From positions 3,492,501 to 3,556,500 of the forward strand of contig NZ_CP060488.1 of the NCBI RefSeq assembly GCF_014334015.1: 64,000 bases of DNA, read 5' to 3'. Shown piece after piece: positions 1-8,962 of this stretch. The notes below the pieces were generated by a model, which searched no databases, was not told where the DNA came from, and saw only the letters and a program-made list of their open reading frames with translations. The DNA comes from Bacteroides sp. M10 (GTDB lineage: Bacteria > Bacteroidota > Bacteroidia > Bacteroidales > Bacteroidaceae). How positions within the stretch are numbered: the stretch's first letter is position 1; each line of letters begins with the position of its first letter. A program made the position numbers and the translations under genes.

Positions 1-10
1 AATACAGAAA

Positions 11-478
11 ATGAGAAAACTTATCGCATTGGTCGTTTTGTTATGTGGCTTTATGCCTGTTCTTTGGGCTGCTGATGGATGTGATCAGCACTTATCCCGG
101 GAGGAGTTCAGGGAGAAACAAAAAGCTTTCATTATCGAACAGGCTGGATTGAATAAAGAAGAAGCAGCCAAGTTCTTTCCCGTTTATTTTGAACTCCAGG
201 ATAAAAAGAAGAAACTGAATGATGAGTCATGGGATTTGATGCGCAAAGGCAAGGATGATAAAACGACGGAAGCTCAATATGCAGAAATCAACGAGAAAGT
301 AGCCAACAACCGTATTGCTGCCGACCAGCTTGATAAAACTTATTTGGGTAAGTTTAAAAAGATTCTTTCAAGCAAGAAGATTTTTCTCGTGCAACGTGCA
401 GAGATGCGTTTTCACCGCGAAATGATAAAAGGTATGAATCGTAGCAAAGACAAGGGAGACGATTCAAAGAAGAAATAA
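11..478 (+). CDS. Spy/CpxP-like small periplasmic protein
   Basis: A 155-residue exported protein of unknown exact role. Residues 1-20 form a signal peptide (hydrophobic LVVLLCGFMPVLWA, likely cleavage after AA). The mature part is strongly charged and helical: LSREEF, then a stretch with EEAAKFFPVYFELQDKKKK, and ends in a lysine-rich tail. The pattern of 'enzyme-free' helices and the phrase AAKFFPVY recall the Bacteroidales proteins annotated as Spy/CpxP-like or periplasmic heavy-metal-sensor-like, which often lie behind an ECF sigma gene. Whatever precedes it lies outside the window. A good hairpin terminator follows at 483-521. The family call is from the overall look, not from a diagnostic motif. 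Confidence 0.6.
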   Translation: MRKLIALVVLLCGFMPVLWAADGCDQHLSREEFREKQKAFIIEQAGLNKEEAAKFFPVYFELQDKKKKLNDESWDLMRKGKDDKTTEAQYAEINEKVANNRIAADQLDKTYLGKFKKILSSKKIFLVQRAEMRFHREMIKGMNRSKDKGDDSKKK

Positions 479-482
479 AGAA

Positions 483-521
483 AAACAGAGCGTCTGATTC
501 GTATGAACAGACGTTCTGTTT
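483..521. terminator. Bidirectional hairpin terminator
   Basis: Arms AAACAGAGCGTCTG (483-496) and CAGACGTTCTGTTT (508-521) pair over 14 bases with one G-U, loop 11. An A-run just before the left arm gives a T-run on the minus strand, so it can end both the upstream plus gene and mazG coming from the right. Confidence 0.75.
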
Positions 522-531
522 GAGTAAAATG

Positions 532-570
532 GAGGCTCTGTCCGGTGGGAATAGAACCTCTGTTTTTTTT
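532..570 (+). terminator. Second hairpin followed by eight Ts
   Basis: GAGGCTCT (532-539) pairs with AGAACCTC (553-560) with one mismatch, and is followed by TG and eight Ts. It backs up the hairpin at 483-521. The arm sequence resembles the GAGCCTCTGTTT repeats at 49012-49089. Confidence 0.55.
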
Positions 571-585
571 ATGCCGGTAAGGAAG

Positions 586-1374
586 TTACAGTCCTTTTTT
601 CTTTGCTTCATTCCAAATGGCATCCATCTCTTCGAGAGACATATCTTTCAGACTTTTTCCTTCCTTGATGGTGTGCTCTTCCAGATAATTGAAACGACGG
701 ATAAACTTCTGGTTGGTAAGTTCCAGTGCATTATCGGGGTTGATTTTATAAAGGCGTGCCGCATTGATGAGGCTGAACATCACGTCGCCGAATTCAGCTT
801 CTGCCTTCTCTTTATCCATGTTGGCCACTTCCTCCTGAAACTCACCTATTTCTTCTTTCACTTTATCCCAAACCTGTTCCCGTTCTTCCCAGTCGAAACC
901 TACATTGCGGGCTTTGTCCTGAATACGGTAAGCCTTGATAAGCGAGGGCAGGGCAGCGGGCACACCGCTTAATACACTCTTGTTTCCATCTTTCTCTTTG
1001 AGTTTCAACTGTTCCCAGTTCTCGGAAACTTGTCCGGCTGTCTCTGCTTTCACCTCTCCGAACACATGCGGATGGCGGAAAATCAGCTTATCGCACAACT
1101 TGTCGCAAACATCTTTGATGTCAAAATCTCCTGTTTCCGAGCCTATCTTGGCATAGAAAGCGACGTGTAATAATACGTCTCCCAATTCTTTGCAGATTTC
1201 TTTCTTGTCATCCCTCATCAGGGCATCGCAAAGTTCGTAAGTCTCTTCTATGGTGTTGGGACGCAGACTTTCATTCGTCTGTTTACGGTCCCAGGGACAT
1301 TTAACACGCAGTTCGTCGAGAATGTCCAGGAAGCGTCCGAAGGCTTCCATCTGTTCTTGTCTGGTATGTGACAT
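586..1374 (-). CDS. mazG: Nucleoside triphosphate pyrophosphohydrolase MazG
   Basis: A 262-residue cytoplasmic enzyme that hydrolyses (d)NTPs to the monophosphate and pyrophosphate, clearing aberrant nucleotides. Two MazG all-alpha domains are visible. The first has the metal-binding pattern EETYELCDAL and KELGDVLLHVAF (about residues 42-75). The second has EEIGEFQEEV and EAEFGDVMFSLINAARL (about residues 175-215). The opening CPWDRKQTNESLRPNTIEE is typical of full-length MazG, and the length is normal for the family. It lies 12 bases downstream of the DUF3810 gene on the same strand and is probably co-transcribed with it. Confidence 0.95.
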   Translation of the reverse strand: MSHTRQEQMEAFGRFLDILDELRVKCPWDRKQTNESLRPNTIEETYELCDALMRDDKKEICKELGDVLLHVAFYAKIGSETGDFDIKDVCDKLCDKLIFRHPHVFGEVKAETAGQVSENWEQLKLKEKDGNKSVLSGVPAALPSLIKAYRIQDKARNVGFDWEEREQVWDKVKEEIGEFQEEVANMDKEKAEAEFGDVMFSLINAARLYKINPDNALELTNQKFIRRFNYLEEHTIKEGKSLKDMSLEEMDAIWNEAKKKGL

Positions 1375-1386
1375 AAATCTATCTAT

Positions 1387-2442
1387 TTAATTCATTTTTT
1401 TCCATTCCTGGTAAGAAATCAACAACCCTACTACTTCCGAGTAGTTCTGGCGGCCACTTTCTATCTTGTTTCCTTTTAGGTAAAGATCGTATATCCAATC
1501 CTGTACGGCTCCCACTATCGGGCTATACTTGGCAGCCCAATAGGCTTGATTATTCTTGGCTAATTCAATAATTTCCGGCCGGATGCGTTGAAAGAGTTTT
1601 GCATATTCTTCTTCTGAAAGTAATCTTTTTACATTCCCCAATACATGCCCCAGTACAGAGAAATATCCGGAGAAACGGATACCCATCGCCTGTGAACGGG
1701 TGCAAACCTGATAGGCATAGAAATTGGCTTCCGCTTCGCTGGTGATACCTAACAAGTGGGCTAGTTCATGAGCATAAGTGGCAGGATAGTTGGCGGGAAG
1801 TAAATCTCCGTTAAGGGTGAATTCGCAGAAGAAAGGCCCCATGCTACCGGTTACTCCTACCATGGAAATGAATGGAGTAAACAACATGGTCTTTACTCTC
1901 GGATGATCGTGCGGAGGTCGGTGTACGCCCAGGCTATCACTTAACTGATTATAGATTCGTACGGTTTCTTCCTGTATCAAATCCTGGTTGATACTATTTA
2001 CAGGGGTGTACGAACGATTTAATTGGGTGATATAGTCGTCAACGAACTCCTGAAAATTTTCAGGAGTGTAGGCTGTATACGGGATTTCGGTTCGTTGGTA
2101 AAAGTTCTTTTGAGAATAATTCAGTCCCCAAGCCAGATAGAACCATACATAAATCCACAACAGATATTCGCCGTCGCGCAATAAAATTTTCTTCCAAGGC
2201 AACTTTTTGCGGAGACGGGCATAAATAGGATAAATAATCACGCCCGCGATACTAAGGAAGATAAATAAGTCTCCTATCGCAAAAGGAAATAAACCGGAAA
2301 AAAACGACAGGACGTAGGAGATAAGGGGATAGATTGTTTGAGAATAGATCGTTGCCAGAGCAGGAATCCATTGCGTTAGCCACACCAGGATTAATAATGC
2401 TCCTAAGGCTAAATATCTTACATTTGGCTTATTTTTCATCAT
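1387..2442 (-). CDS. DUF3810 family membrane protein with HExxH motif
   Basis: Matches the look of the Bacteroidales DUF3810 family: three N-terminal membrane segments (ALGALLILVWLTQ; LISYVLSFFSGLFPF; DLFIFLSIAGVIIYP) and a long extracytoplasmic part containing YAHELAHLLGI, a zinc-metallopeptidase-type HExxH, followed by an SEAEANFYAY stretch whose Glu could be the third ligand. The true substrate is unknown to me. I chose the ATG pair at 2442/2439 rather than the longer frame to 2541, because a minus-strand TATTTTTG box (plus 2461-2468) lies just upstream and the extra 33 residues are not a sensible leader: the signal anchor begins right after the chosen start. Co-directional with mazG. Confidence 0.8.
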   Translation of the reverse strand: MMKNKPNVRYLALGALLILVWLTQWIPALATIYSQTIYPLISYVLSFFSGLFPFAIGDLFIFLSIAGVIIYPIYARLRKKLPWKKILLRDGEYLLWIYVWFYLAWGLNYSQKNFYQRTEIPYTAYTPENFQEFVDDYITQLNRSYTPVNSINQDLIQEETVRIYNQLSDSLGVHRPPHDHPRVKTMLFTPFISMVGVTGSMGPFFCEFTLNGDLLPANYPATYAHELAHLLGITSEAEANFYAYQVCTRSQAMGIRFSGYFSVLGHVLGNVKRLLSEEEYAKLFQRIRPEIIELAKNNQAYWAAKYSPIVGAVQDWIYDLYLKGNKIESGRQNYSEVVGLLISYQEWKKMN

Positions 2443-2506
2443 TTGTATAAAATCAGTCAACAAAAATATGCATTTAATAAACGTCGCGCGAAAAAATACC
2501 TCTATA

Positions 2507-2536
2507 TTTGCAAAAAATCTGTTAACAGTAACTTTG
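2507..2536 (+). promoter_or_regulatory. Bacteroides-type promoter for the gene at 2583
   Basis: TTTG at 2507-2510, 18 bases, then TAACTTTG at 2529-2536. This matches the -33/-7 form used by the Bacteroides primary sigma factor. The start codon at 2583 lies about 40 bases beyond the expected transcription start. Confidence 0.75.
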
Positions 2537-2582
2537 TGCACCTGCGTAATCAGAGAAAGTTATTCAACATAAACCGGATAAG

Positions 2583-3221
2583 ATGGCTACATCAGAAGAA
2601 ATAGAAAAGTATTGCAGGAATTGCGTGTCACGTGATTTTGTGAACGGAAAAGGACTCGTTTGTAAACGTACCGGAGAACTTCCCGCTTTTGAAGAAGAAT
2701 GTGATAGTTTTGAGCAAGATAAGGAACTGGAAAGATTAGCGCCTCCCAAGCCGGAAGACTTTCCGGTATCCATGACAGAAGAGGAAATGCTTGCCGAAGA
2801 GAACCTGCCCAAAGGAGTATTGTGTGCAGTTGTCGCATGCATCGTTGGTGCGGTGGCATGGGGTTTGATCTCCGTTTCTACAGGTCGCCAGATTGGGTTT
2901 ATGCCCATTGCTATCGGATTCATGGTAGGTTTTGCGATGCGGCAGGGCAAGGGAATACGTCCCATTTTTGGAATTATCGGTGCGGCATTATCTCTGGTTA
3001 GTTGCATCTTAGGTGATTTCTTGTCTATTATCGGATATATCTCCCAAGATTATGAAATGGGTTATTTTCAAGTCCTGGCAGGTGTAGACTATGGAGAGAT
3101 ATTCTCTATTCTGTTGAAAAATGTAATGTCGATGACTGCCCTATTCTACGGATTCGCTCTTTATGAGGGATATAAATTCTCTTTCCGTGCACAGAAACAC
3201 CCCGAGGGTGGTAAGATTTGA
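2583..3221 (+). CDS. Unknown membrane protein with N-terminal cysteine cluster
   Basis: A 212-residue protein I do not recognise. The first 45 residues contain YCRNCVSRDF, then LVCKRTGEL and EEECDSFEQD: four to five cysteines in a spacing that could hold a metal ion. An acidic linker follows (residues 45-80), then four predicted membrane segments (VLCAVVACIVGAVAWGLI; IGFMPIAIGFMVGFAM; IFGIIGAALSLVSCILGDFLSI; VMSMTALFYGFALYEGY). The cysteine part would lie in the cytoplasm if the N-terminus is inside. It has its own good promoter, is divergent from DUF3810/mazG and precedes valS by 64 bases, so read-through into valS is possible. Confidence 0.75.
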   Translation: MATSEEIEKYCRNCVSRDFVNGKGLVCKRTGELPAFEEECDSFEQDKELERLAPPKPEDFPVSMTEEEMLAEENLPKGVLCAVVACIVGAVAWGLISVSTGRQIGFMPIAIGFMVGFAMRQGKGIRPIFGIIGAALSLVSCILGDFLSIIGYISQDYEMGYFQVLAGVDYGEIFSILLKNVMSMTALFYGFALYEGYKFSFRAQKHPEGGKI

Positions 3222-3285
3222 ATTTAAATTATTAATTTTGCACCCGTTATTTTTAGAATATACATTATCATATACATAAAACAAT

Positions 3286-5922
3286 ATGGAATTAGCAAGT
3301 AAGTACAATCCCGCTGACGTGGAGGGAAAGTGGTACCAGTATTGGCTGGACCACAAATTATTCAGTTCAAAACCCGATGGCCGTGAACCTTACACCATCG
3401 TCATCCCGCCCCCGAACGTCACCGGTGTGTTACACATGGGACACATGCTTAATAATACCATCCAGGATATTTTAGTTCGTCGTGCCCGTATGGAAGGCAA
3501 GAATGCTTGCTGGGTGCCGGGAACTGACCACGCTTCTATTGCTACCGAAGCTAAAGTTGTAAACAAACTCGCTTCTCAAGGTATCAAGAAAACCGATCTA
3601 TCTCGTGACGAATTCTTGAAACATGCCTGGGAATGGACAGACGAGCACGGTGGTATTATCCTGAAACAACTCCGTAAACTCGGCGCATCCTGCGACTGGG
3701 ATCGTACTGCTTTCACTATGGATGAGAAACGTAGCGAAAGTGTAATCAAGGTATTTGTCGATCTGTTCGATAAAGGATTGATCTACCGGGGCGTCCGCAT
3801 GGTAAACTGGGACCCGAAAGCCTTGACTGCCCTTTCTGACGAAGAAGTAATCTATAAGGAAGAACACGGAAAACTGTATTACCTCCGCTATAAAGTAGAA
3901 GGTGATCCGGAAGGTCGCTACGCGGTTGTTGCAACAACCCGTCCTGAAACAATTATGGGTGATACGGCTATGTGTATCAATCCGAACGACCCGAAGAACG
4001 AATGGCTGAAAGGAAAGAAAGTGATCGTTCCGCTGGTAAACCGTGTCATTCCTGTGATTGAGGATGATTATGTAGACATCGAATTCGGTACGGGTTGCCT
4101 GAAAGTAACCCCGGCCCATGATGTAAACGACTATATGCTGGGTGAAAAGTACAACCTGCCTAGCATTGATATCTTCAACGATAACGGTACATTGAGCGAA
4201 GCTGCCGGTATGTATATCGGCATGGATCGTTTTGACGTTCGTAAACAGATAGAGAAAGACCTCGAAGCTGCCGGACTGCTGGACAAGACAGAAGCCTATA
4301 CAAATAAGGTAGGTTACTCGGAACGTACCAACGTAGTGATCGAACCGAAACTATCTATGCAATGGTTCCTCAAGATGCAGCATTTTGCAGACATGGCATT
4401 GCCTCCGGTAATGAACGATGAACTGAAGTTCTATCCTGCAAAATACAAGAATACCTACCGCCACTGGATGGAGAACATCAAAGACTGGTGTATCAGCCGT
4501 CAGTTGTGGTGGGGACATCGCATTCCTGCTTATTTCCTCCCGGAGGGCGGTTATGTGGTAGCTGCTACAGCAGAAGAAGCATTGGCAAAAGCGAAAGAGA
4601 AAACCGGCAATGCTGCCTTGACAATCGAAGATCTCCGTCAGGACGAAGATTGTCTGGATACCTGGTTCTCTTCCTGGTTGTGGCCTATCTCTTTGTTCGA
4701 TGGAATCAACAATCCGGGTAACGAAGAAATCAACTATTACTATCCGACCAGCGACCTTGTGACAGGACCGGATATTATCTTCTTCTGGGTAGCCCGTATG
4801 ATTATGGCAGGCTACGAGTACGAAGGACAGATGCCGTTTAAGAACGTTTACTTCACAGGGATCGTTCGTGATAAACTGGGACGTAAAATGTCCAAGTCAC
4901 TCGGCAATTCTCCCGACCCGTTAGAGTTGATCGAGAAATACGGAGCCGATGGAGTACGTATGGGTATGATGCTTTCTGCTCCTGCCGGAAACGATATTCT
5001 TTTCGATGACGCACTTTGCGAACAGGGACGTAACTTCTGCAACAAGATATGGAATGCTTTCCGTCTGATTAAGGGCTGGACAAATGCCAAAGGTACTATT
5101 GCGATTCCTACCGATGCACATCTGGCAGTTCAGTGGTTTGACCAAAGACTGGATGCGGCAGCTGTTGAAGTGGCCGATCTCTTCTCCAAATATCGTTTGA
5201 GCGAAGCGTTGATGCTGGTTTACAAACTGTTTTGGGATGAATTCTCTTCCTGGCTGTTGGAAATCGTGAAACCTGCTTATGGACAGCCTGTTAATGGCTT
5301 TATTTATAGTATGGTTCTTAGCTCTTTCGAGCGTCTGCTTGAATTGCTGCATCCTTTTATGCCATTTATCACAGAAGAGTTGTGGCAACAACTGCGTGAG
5401 CGTGAACCGGGTGAAAGTCTGATGGTTACTCAACTGTTTGAACCGGTCGGAGCAAATGAACAGTTCCTGGCAGATTTTGAAGTAGCTAAGGAAATCATCA
5501 GTAATGTCCGTAGCATCCGTTTGCAGAAGAACATTGCTCTGAAAGAAGAACTCGAATTGCAGGTTGTAGGCACTCATCCGGTAGAGAAATTGAATCCGGT
5601 GATTATCAAGATGTGTAACCTGTCTTCTGTAACAGTGGTAGAAAGCAAATCAGAAGGCGCTGCATCTTTCATGATAGGAACGACCGAATTTGCCGTGCCA
5701 TTGGGCAATAAGATTGATGTGGAAGCCGAAATCGCCCGTATGGAAGCCGAGTTGAAGCATAAAGAAGGATTCTTGCAGGGAGTGATGAAGAAACTTAGCA
5801 ACGAGAAATTCGTCAATAATGCTCCGGCTGCCGTTCTTGAACTGGAACGTAAGAAGCAAGCCGATGCAGAGAGTATCATTAATTCTTTGAAAGAAAGTAT
5901 TGCGGCTTTGAAGAAATCATAA
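3286..5922 (+). CDS. valS: Valine--tRNA ligase
   Basis: Charges tRNA-Val with valine using ATP, with a proofreading domain that removes misacylated threonine. 878 residues, the usual size. Class I signatures are clear: [17 protein letters not shown] (HIGH-type HMGH, about residues 43-59) and [16 protein letters not shown] (KMSKS loop, about residues 529-545). The editing-domain region with [12 protein letters not shown] (about residues 216-228), the [16 protein letters not shown] stretch and a C-terminal coiled-coil arm ([16 protein letters not shown] to the end), typical of ValRS, are all present. A TAATTTTG box at 3233-3240 may be its own -7 element, though I see no good TTTG at the right distance. 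A hairpin terminator follows. Confidence 0.98.
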   Translation: MELASKYNPADVEGKWYQYWLDHKLFSSKPDGREPYTIVIPPPNVTGVLHMGHMLNNTIQDILVRRARMEGKNACWVPGTDHASIATEAKVVNKLASQGIKKTDLSRDEFLKHAWEWTDEHGGIILKQLRKLGASCDWDRTAFTMDEKRSESVIKVFVDLFDKGLIYRGVRMVNWDPKALTALSDEEVIYKEEHGKLYYLRYKVEGDPEGRYAVVATTRPETIMGDTAMCINPNDPKNEWLKGKKVIVPLVNRVIPVIEDDYVDIEFGTGCLKVTPAHDVNDYMLGEKYNLPSIDIFNDNGTLSEAAGMYIGMDRFDVRKQIEKDLEAAGLLDKTEAYTNKVGYSERTNVVIEPKLSMQWFLKMQHFADMALPPVMNDELKFYPAKYKNTYRHWMENIKDWCISRQLWWGHRIPAYFLPEGGYVVAATAEEALAKAKEKTGNAALTIEDLRQDEDCLDTWFSSWLWPISLFDGINNPGNEEINYYYPTSDLVTGPDIIFFWVARMIMAGYEYEGQMPFKNVYFTGIVRDKLGRKMSKSLGNSPDPLELIEKYGADGVRMGMMLSAPAGNDILFDDALCEQGRNFCNKIWNAFRLIKGWTNAKGTIAIPTDAHLAVQWFDQRLDAAAVEVADLFSKYRLSEALMLVYKLFWDEFSSWLLEIVKPAYGQPVNGFIYSMVLSSFERLLELLHPFMPFITEELWQQLREREPGESLMVTQLFEPVGANEQFLADFEVAKEIISNVRSIRLQKNIALKEELELQVVGTHPVEKLNPVIIKMCNLSSVTVVESKSEGAASFMIGTTEFAVPLGNKIDVEAEIARMEAELKHKEGFLQGVMKKLSNEKFVNNAPAAVLELERKKQADAESIINSLKESIAALKKS

Positions 5923-5953
5923 TCCTTTGATACTTAATTTTATATAATAAAGA

Positions 5954-5985
5954 GCATCTCAATTCGTTTTGGGATGCCTTTTTTT
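5954..5985 (+). terminator. Terminator of valS
   Basis: GCATCTCA (5954-5961) pairs with TGGGATGC (5970-5977) with one G-U, loop 8, followed by CTTTTTTTT. It ends just where the promoter of the next gene begins. Confidence 0.75.
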
Positions 5986-6012
5986 GCACTAAAGAAATTA
6001 ATACTATCTTTG
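5983..6012 (+). promoter_or_regulatory. Promoter of the histidine kinase gene
   Basis: TTTG at 5983-5986, 18 bases, then TATCTTTG at 6005-6012; the start codon is at 6039. The -33 box overlaps the T-run of the valS terminator. Confidence 0.75.
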
Positions 6013-6038
6013 CTTCCGCTATTTATAGAATACCACAA

Positions 6039-7937
6039 ATGAAACAATCGTTACGGATCATTCCATTCTTCCTTGGATTATTCCTTTTTATTGAAGGATT
6101 CTTATCACCTGCGTCAGCCCGAACCGAAGATACAAATAAAGAAGTACTGGTTTTAAACTCGATTAATTTCAATCTGCCTTGGGCTAAAAACTTTTATTGG
6201 TGTCTTCAATCTGCTCTTCAGAAACAAGGAATTTCTGTGAAGGCGGAGTCGCTTTCCGTACCTGCTCTGGTGAATGAGATGGAGGCGAATGCCGTAGTCA
6301 CCCATTTGCGTCAGAAGTATCCGGAGCCTCCCACTGCTATCGTGATGATTGGAGATCCGGGATGGATTGTTTGCCGTGAATTGTTTGATGATGTATGGAA
6401 AGATGTCCCGGTGGTTGTGACAAATGCCCGCGATCGTCTGCCTGCTTCTCTGGATATCCTGCTGTCTCATGCTCCACTCACAGAAAGTAACAGTGTTTCT
6501 GCGGAGGAATGGAGACGGGAATATAATATCACTTCTTTGAAGCAGCATTATTACGTTAAGGAGACCGTAGATTTAATTTATAAACTGATACCTGACATGG
6601 AACGTCTGGCTTTTATTTCAGATGATCGGTATATCAGTGAAGAAACCCGCCGAGATGTGAAAGAAGCCGTAGAGGAAAACTTTCCTGATTTGCGTCTGGA
6701 ACTTCTTTCCACCACTCAATTATCCACGGAAATGCTACTCGATACGTTGCGCAGCTATAAATCCAATACGGGGATTATCTATTATTCATGGTTTGAGTCG
6801 CATAACGAGAATGATAACAACTATCTCTTCGATCACATTCAGGAGATTATCACTAATTTTGCTCCTTCGCCTCTGTTCCTGCTTTCTCACGAAGATTTAT
6901 CGAACAATACTTTTGCGGGAGGATATTATGTCTCGGCAGAATCTTTCAGTGATTCTCTGCTGGAGATTCTTGATCGGATATTGAAAGGTGAACAGGCCCG
7001 GAATATTCCCGGTGGAGTGGGAGGGAAAGGAAGTGCCTATCTTTGTTATCCGGTATTGAAAGCTCATAATATACCGTCATACCGTTACCCGGCCGATGCT
7101 GTTTATGTCAATGAGCCCAAGACTTTTTTTCAGCAGTATTCTGTTGAAATTATTGTCTGTTCCATCTTCCTGTTAATTCTGATTGTTGCTATCATATATT
7201 ATATCAGCATTCTTCGGAAAGCATATAGTCGTCTGCATGAAGCAATGGAAAAAGCGGAACAGGCCAATCAATTGAAATCCGCATTCCTGGCAAATATGAG
7301 TCATGAGATACGTACGCCCTTGAATGCTATTGTAGGATTCTCCAATATGCTTCCTCATGTCGAAAACCGTGAAGAAATGTCCGAATATGCAGACCTCATT
7401 GAAACAAATACGGATTTGTTGCTCCAGTTGATTAATGATATTCTGGATTTGTCGAAGATTGAAGCCGGTACATTTGATTTCTACCCTGCCTTGATTGATG
7501 TGAATCAGACGCTTGAAGAAATCGAGCAGAGTATGCAGCTACGTCTGCGACACAATAATGTGACTTTCACATTTGCGGAGAGACTGCCTGAATGTACATT
7601 ATATACGGATAAGAACCGTTTGATTCAGTTACTTACCAATTTCATTGTTAATGCCATCAAATTTACAGAAGTGGGTACCATTCGTATGGGGTATCGTCTG
7701 CTAGGCTCCGAAACGATTTATTTTTATGTGTCGGATACTGGCTGTGGAATGTCTTCTGAACAGTGTATTCATGTCTTCGAACGGTTTGTGAAGTACAATT
7801 CCTTTGTGCAAGGTACCGGACTGGGACTTTCTATCTGCCATACGATTGTAGACCGCCTGGGAGGGAAAATAGGAGTGGAGTCGAAAGAGAACAAAGGATC
7901 TACTTTCTGGTTTACCTTACCTTATCGGCAGAATTAA
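6039..7937 (+). CDS. Membrane histidine kinase with periplasmic substrate-binding-type sensor
   Basis: A 632-residue two-component sensor kinase. Residues 1-27 are a signal peptide ending SPASA. Residues about 30-350 form a periplasmic region with alternating beta/alpha pattern ([43 protein letters not shown]) that looks like an ABC-type substrate-binding fold. One membrane segment follows ([20 protein letters not shown], about 369-390), then HisKA with [18 protein letters not shown] (phospho-acceptor about His422) and a HATPase with [11 protein letters not shown] (N box), DTGCGMS (G1) and [12 protein letters not shown] (G2). There is no receiver or DNA-binding domain and no response-regulator gene beside it, so its partner is elsewhere. 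Its neighbour is a PUL with its own sigma/anti-sigma pair; a link is not shown. Confidence 0.92.
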   Translation: MKQSLRIIPFFLGLFLFIEGFLSPASARTEDTNKEVLVLNSINFNLPWAKNFYWCLQSALQKQGISVKAESLSVPALVNEMEANAVVTHLRQKYPEPPTAIVMIGDPGWIVCRELFDDVWKDVPVVVTNARDRLPASLDILLSHAPLTESNSVSAEEWRREYNITSLKQHYYVKETVDLIYKLIPDMERLAFISDDRYISEETRRDVKEAVEENFPDLRLELLSTTQLSTEMLLDTLRSYKSNTGIIYYSWFESHNENDNNYLFDHIQEIITNFAPSPLFLLSHEDLSNNTFAGGYYVSAESFSDSLLEILDRILKGEQARNIPGGVGGKGSAYLCYPVLKAHNIPSYRYPADAVYVNEPKTFFQQYSVEIIVCSIFLLILIVAIIYYISILRKAYSRLHEAMEKAEQANQLKSAFLANMSHEIRTPLNAIVGFSNMLPHVENREEMSEYADLIETNTDLLLQLINDILDLSKIEAGTFDFYPALIDVNQTLEEIEQSMQLRLRHNNVTFTFAERLPECTLYTDKNRLIQLLTNFIVNAIKFTEVGTIRMGYRLLGSETIYFYVSDTGCGMSSEQCIHVFERFVKYNSFVQGTGLGLSICHTIVDRLGGKIGVESKENKGSTFWFTLPYRQN

Positions 7938-8037
7938 TGCTTTACTTCTCTCCAATCTATCAGTAGATAAGTTGCTATGCTCTTATTGCAAACTTCCTTT
8001 CCCTTATTGGATAAGTTGTCTTTGACTAAGAAGAAAC

Positions 8038-8121
8038 TATAAACGCAAGTTCTGATTGTATAAACGAAACTTGCAATTATATAACCGGAACTTGCAGTTT
8101 TATAAATGAAGCTTGCAATTA
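8038..8121. repeat. Four tandem 21-bp repeats in a 315-bp gap
   Basis: Four direct copies with an exact period of 21: 8038-8058, 8059-8079, 8080-8100 and 8101-8121. Each begins TATAA, and copies 2-4 share CTTGCA at the same place. Copies 2 and 4 differ at two positions, copies 2 and 3 at four, copy 1 is the most diverged. They sit between the convergent 3' ends of the kinase (7937) and the sigma gene (8253). I see no open frame across them and no spacers. The rest of the gap (7938-8037, 8122-8252) is AT-rich, and I see no clear gene or terminator in it. Confidence 0.85.
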
Positions 8122-8252
8122 TAGTTTTCTCCCGGTCAAAAAGAAGTTTGGCAGTAGGGGAATGTAAGTTTATCCCTAATACAAAGGAAGTTGTCTATTA
8201 GTACTTTAGTAAATAGATCGTAATAGATCAGAAAATAGATAGTAGGTTTATT

Positions 8253-8828
8253 TTAAGGAAATAGAATCGGTAGCAATAAAGGCAGATAATCCTTTAAATC
8301 TATACGTAGTTGCTTTAATGCTTGTTGAATGCGGTAATCTACTGTTTTGGGAGATACTCCCAGAATTTCCGCTATTTCTTTATAACTCATATCCCGGAAC
8401 CGATGCATCACAAAAGCTTCCCGGTAACTTTCCGGTAATATGGCAATGGCATTTTTGATACGTTGTGTCAATTCTTCGACTTGATAAAGATCCGTATCTT
8501 GTAGCATCTCCTGCATTTCTTCATAAAATCGAGTGTCGGCACGTTGAGTGGCGTCAATATGTGCAAGCTTGTTCAGAGCTTTGCGGTATATCATTTTAAA
8601 GAGGTACGAACTAAGCGAGGTTTCGATAAACAAATTTTCTCTGTTCTCCCAAATCCATAAAAGAGAATCCTGCACAATTTCTTCCGCATCTTCCAGATCT
8701 ACGAAGCGATGGCCGTAGGCACACAGTGCCGGATAATACCTCCGAAACAGTGCATCGAATGCTTTTTGGTCGCCTCGCTGTATAGCAGATAATAGGAAAT
8801 TGCTTTCTGACAGGTGAACTTCTTTCAT
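8253..8828 (-). CDS. ECF-type RNA polymerase sigma factor (PUL 1)
   Basis: A 191-residue sigma-70 family group 4 factor, full length for the Bacteroidetes anti-sigma-linked type. Region 2 is seen as AFDALFRRYYPALCAYGHRFV, then DAEEIVQDSLLWIWENRE (about residues 24-65). Region 4 is SYKEIAEILGVSPKTVDYR with a helix-turn-helix (about residues 147-170). The FecR-like anti-sigma gene at 8963 is its obvious partner, but it is transcribed in the opposite direction from a shared 134-bp gap, whereas these pairs usually run together. By analogy with known cell-surface signalling, it would be freed when SusC binds substrate and then transcribe the PUL. It has its own good promoter at 8851-8879. Confidence 0.93.
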   Translation of the reverse strand: MKEVHLSESNFLLSAIQRGDQKAFDALFRRYYPALCAYGHRFVDLEDAEEIVQDSLLWIWENRENLFIETSLSSYLFKMIYRKALNKLAHIDATQRADTRFYEEMQEMLQDTDLYQVEELTQRIKNAIAILPESYREAFVMHRFRDMSYKEIAEILGVSPKTVDYRIQQALKQLRIDLKDYLPLLLPILFP

Positions 8829-8850
8829 GTATTAGTTTGATATTTCACTG

Positions 8851-8879
8851 CAAATATAGCTTTTTTATAAGAAAACAAA
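8851..8879 (-). promoter_or_regulatory. Promoter of the ECF sigma gene
   Basis: On the minus strand TTTG (plus 8876-8879), 17 bases, then TATATTTG (plus 8851-8858), 22 bases before the start codon at 8828. The form is that of the primary sigma factor, so basal sigma production seems independent of itself. The rest of the divergent gap holds a short inverted repeat, ACAAG-TCTCT-CTTGT, on the anti-sigma side. Confidence 0.7.
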
Positions 8880-8962
8880 GATTTTCTGAAAAAAAATGAG
8901 ATTTGGTTTAGGAATCCCACAAGTCTCTCTTGTCTTATAGTAAAAGGCAATAAAATACGAAT

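Noticed and set aside
8038..8121. CRISPR array
   Set aside because: The repeats abut with no spacers and only four copies; no cas genes are near.
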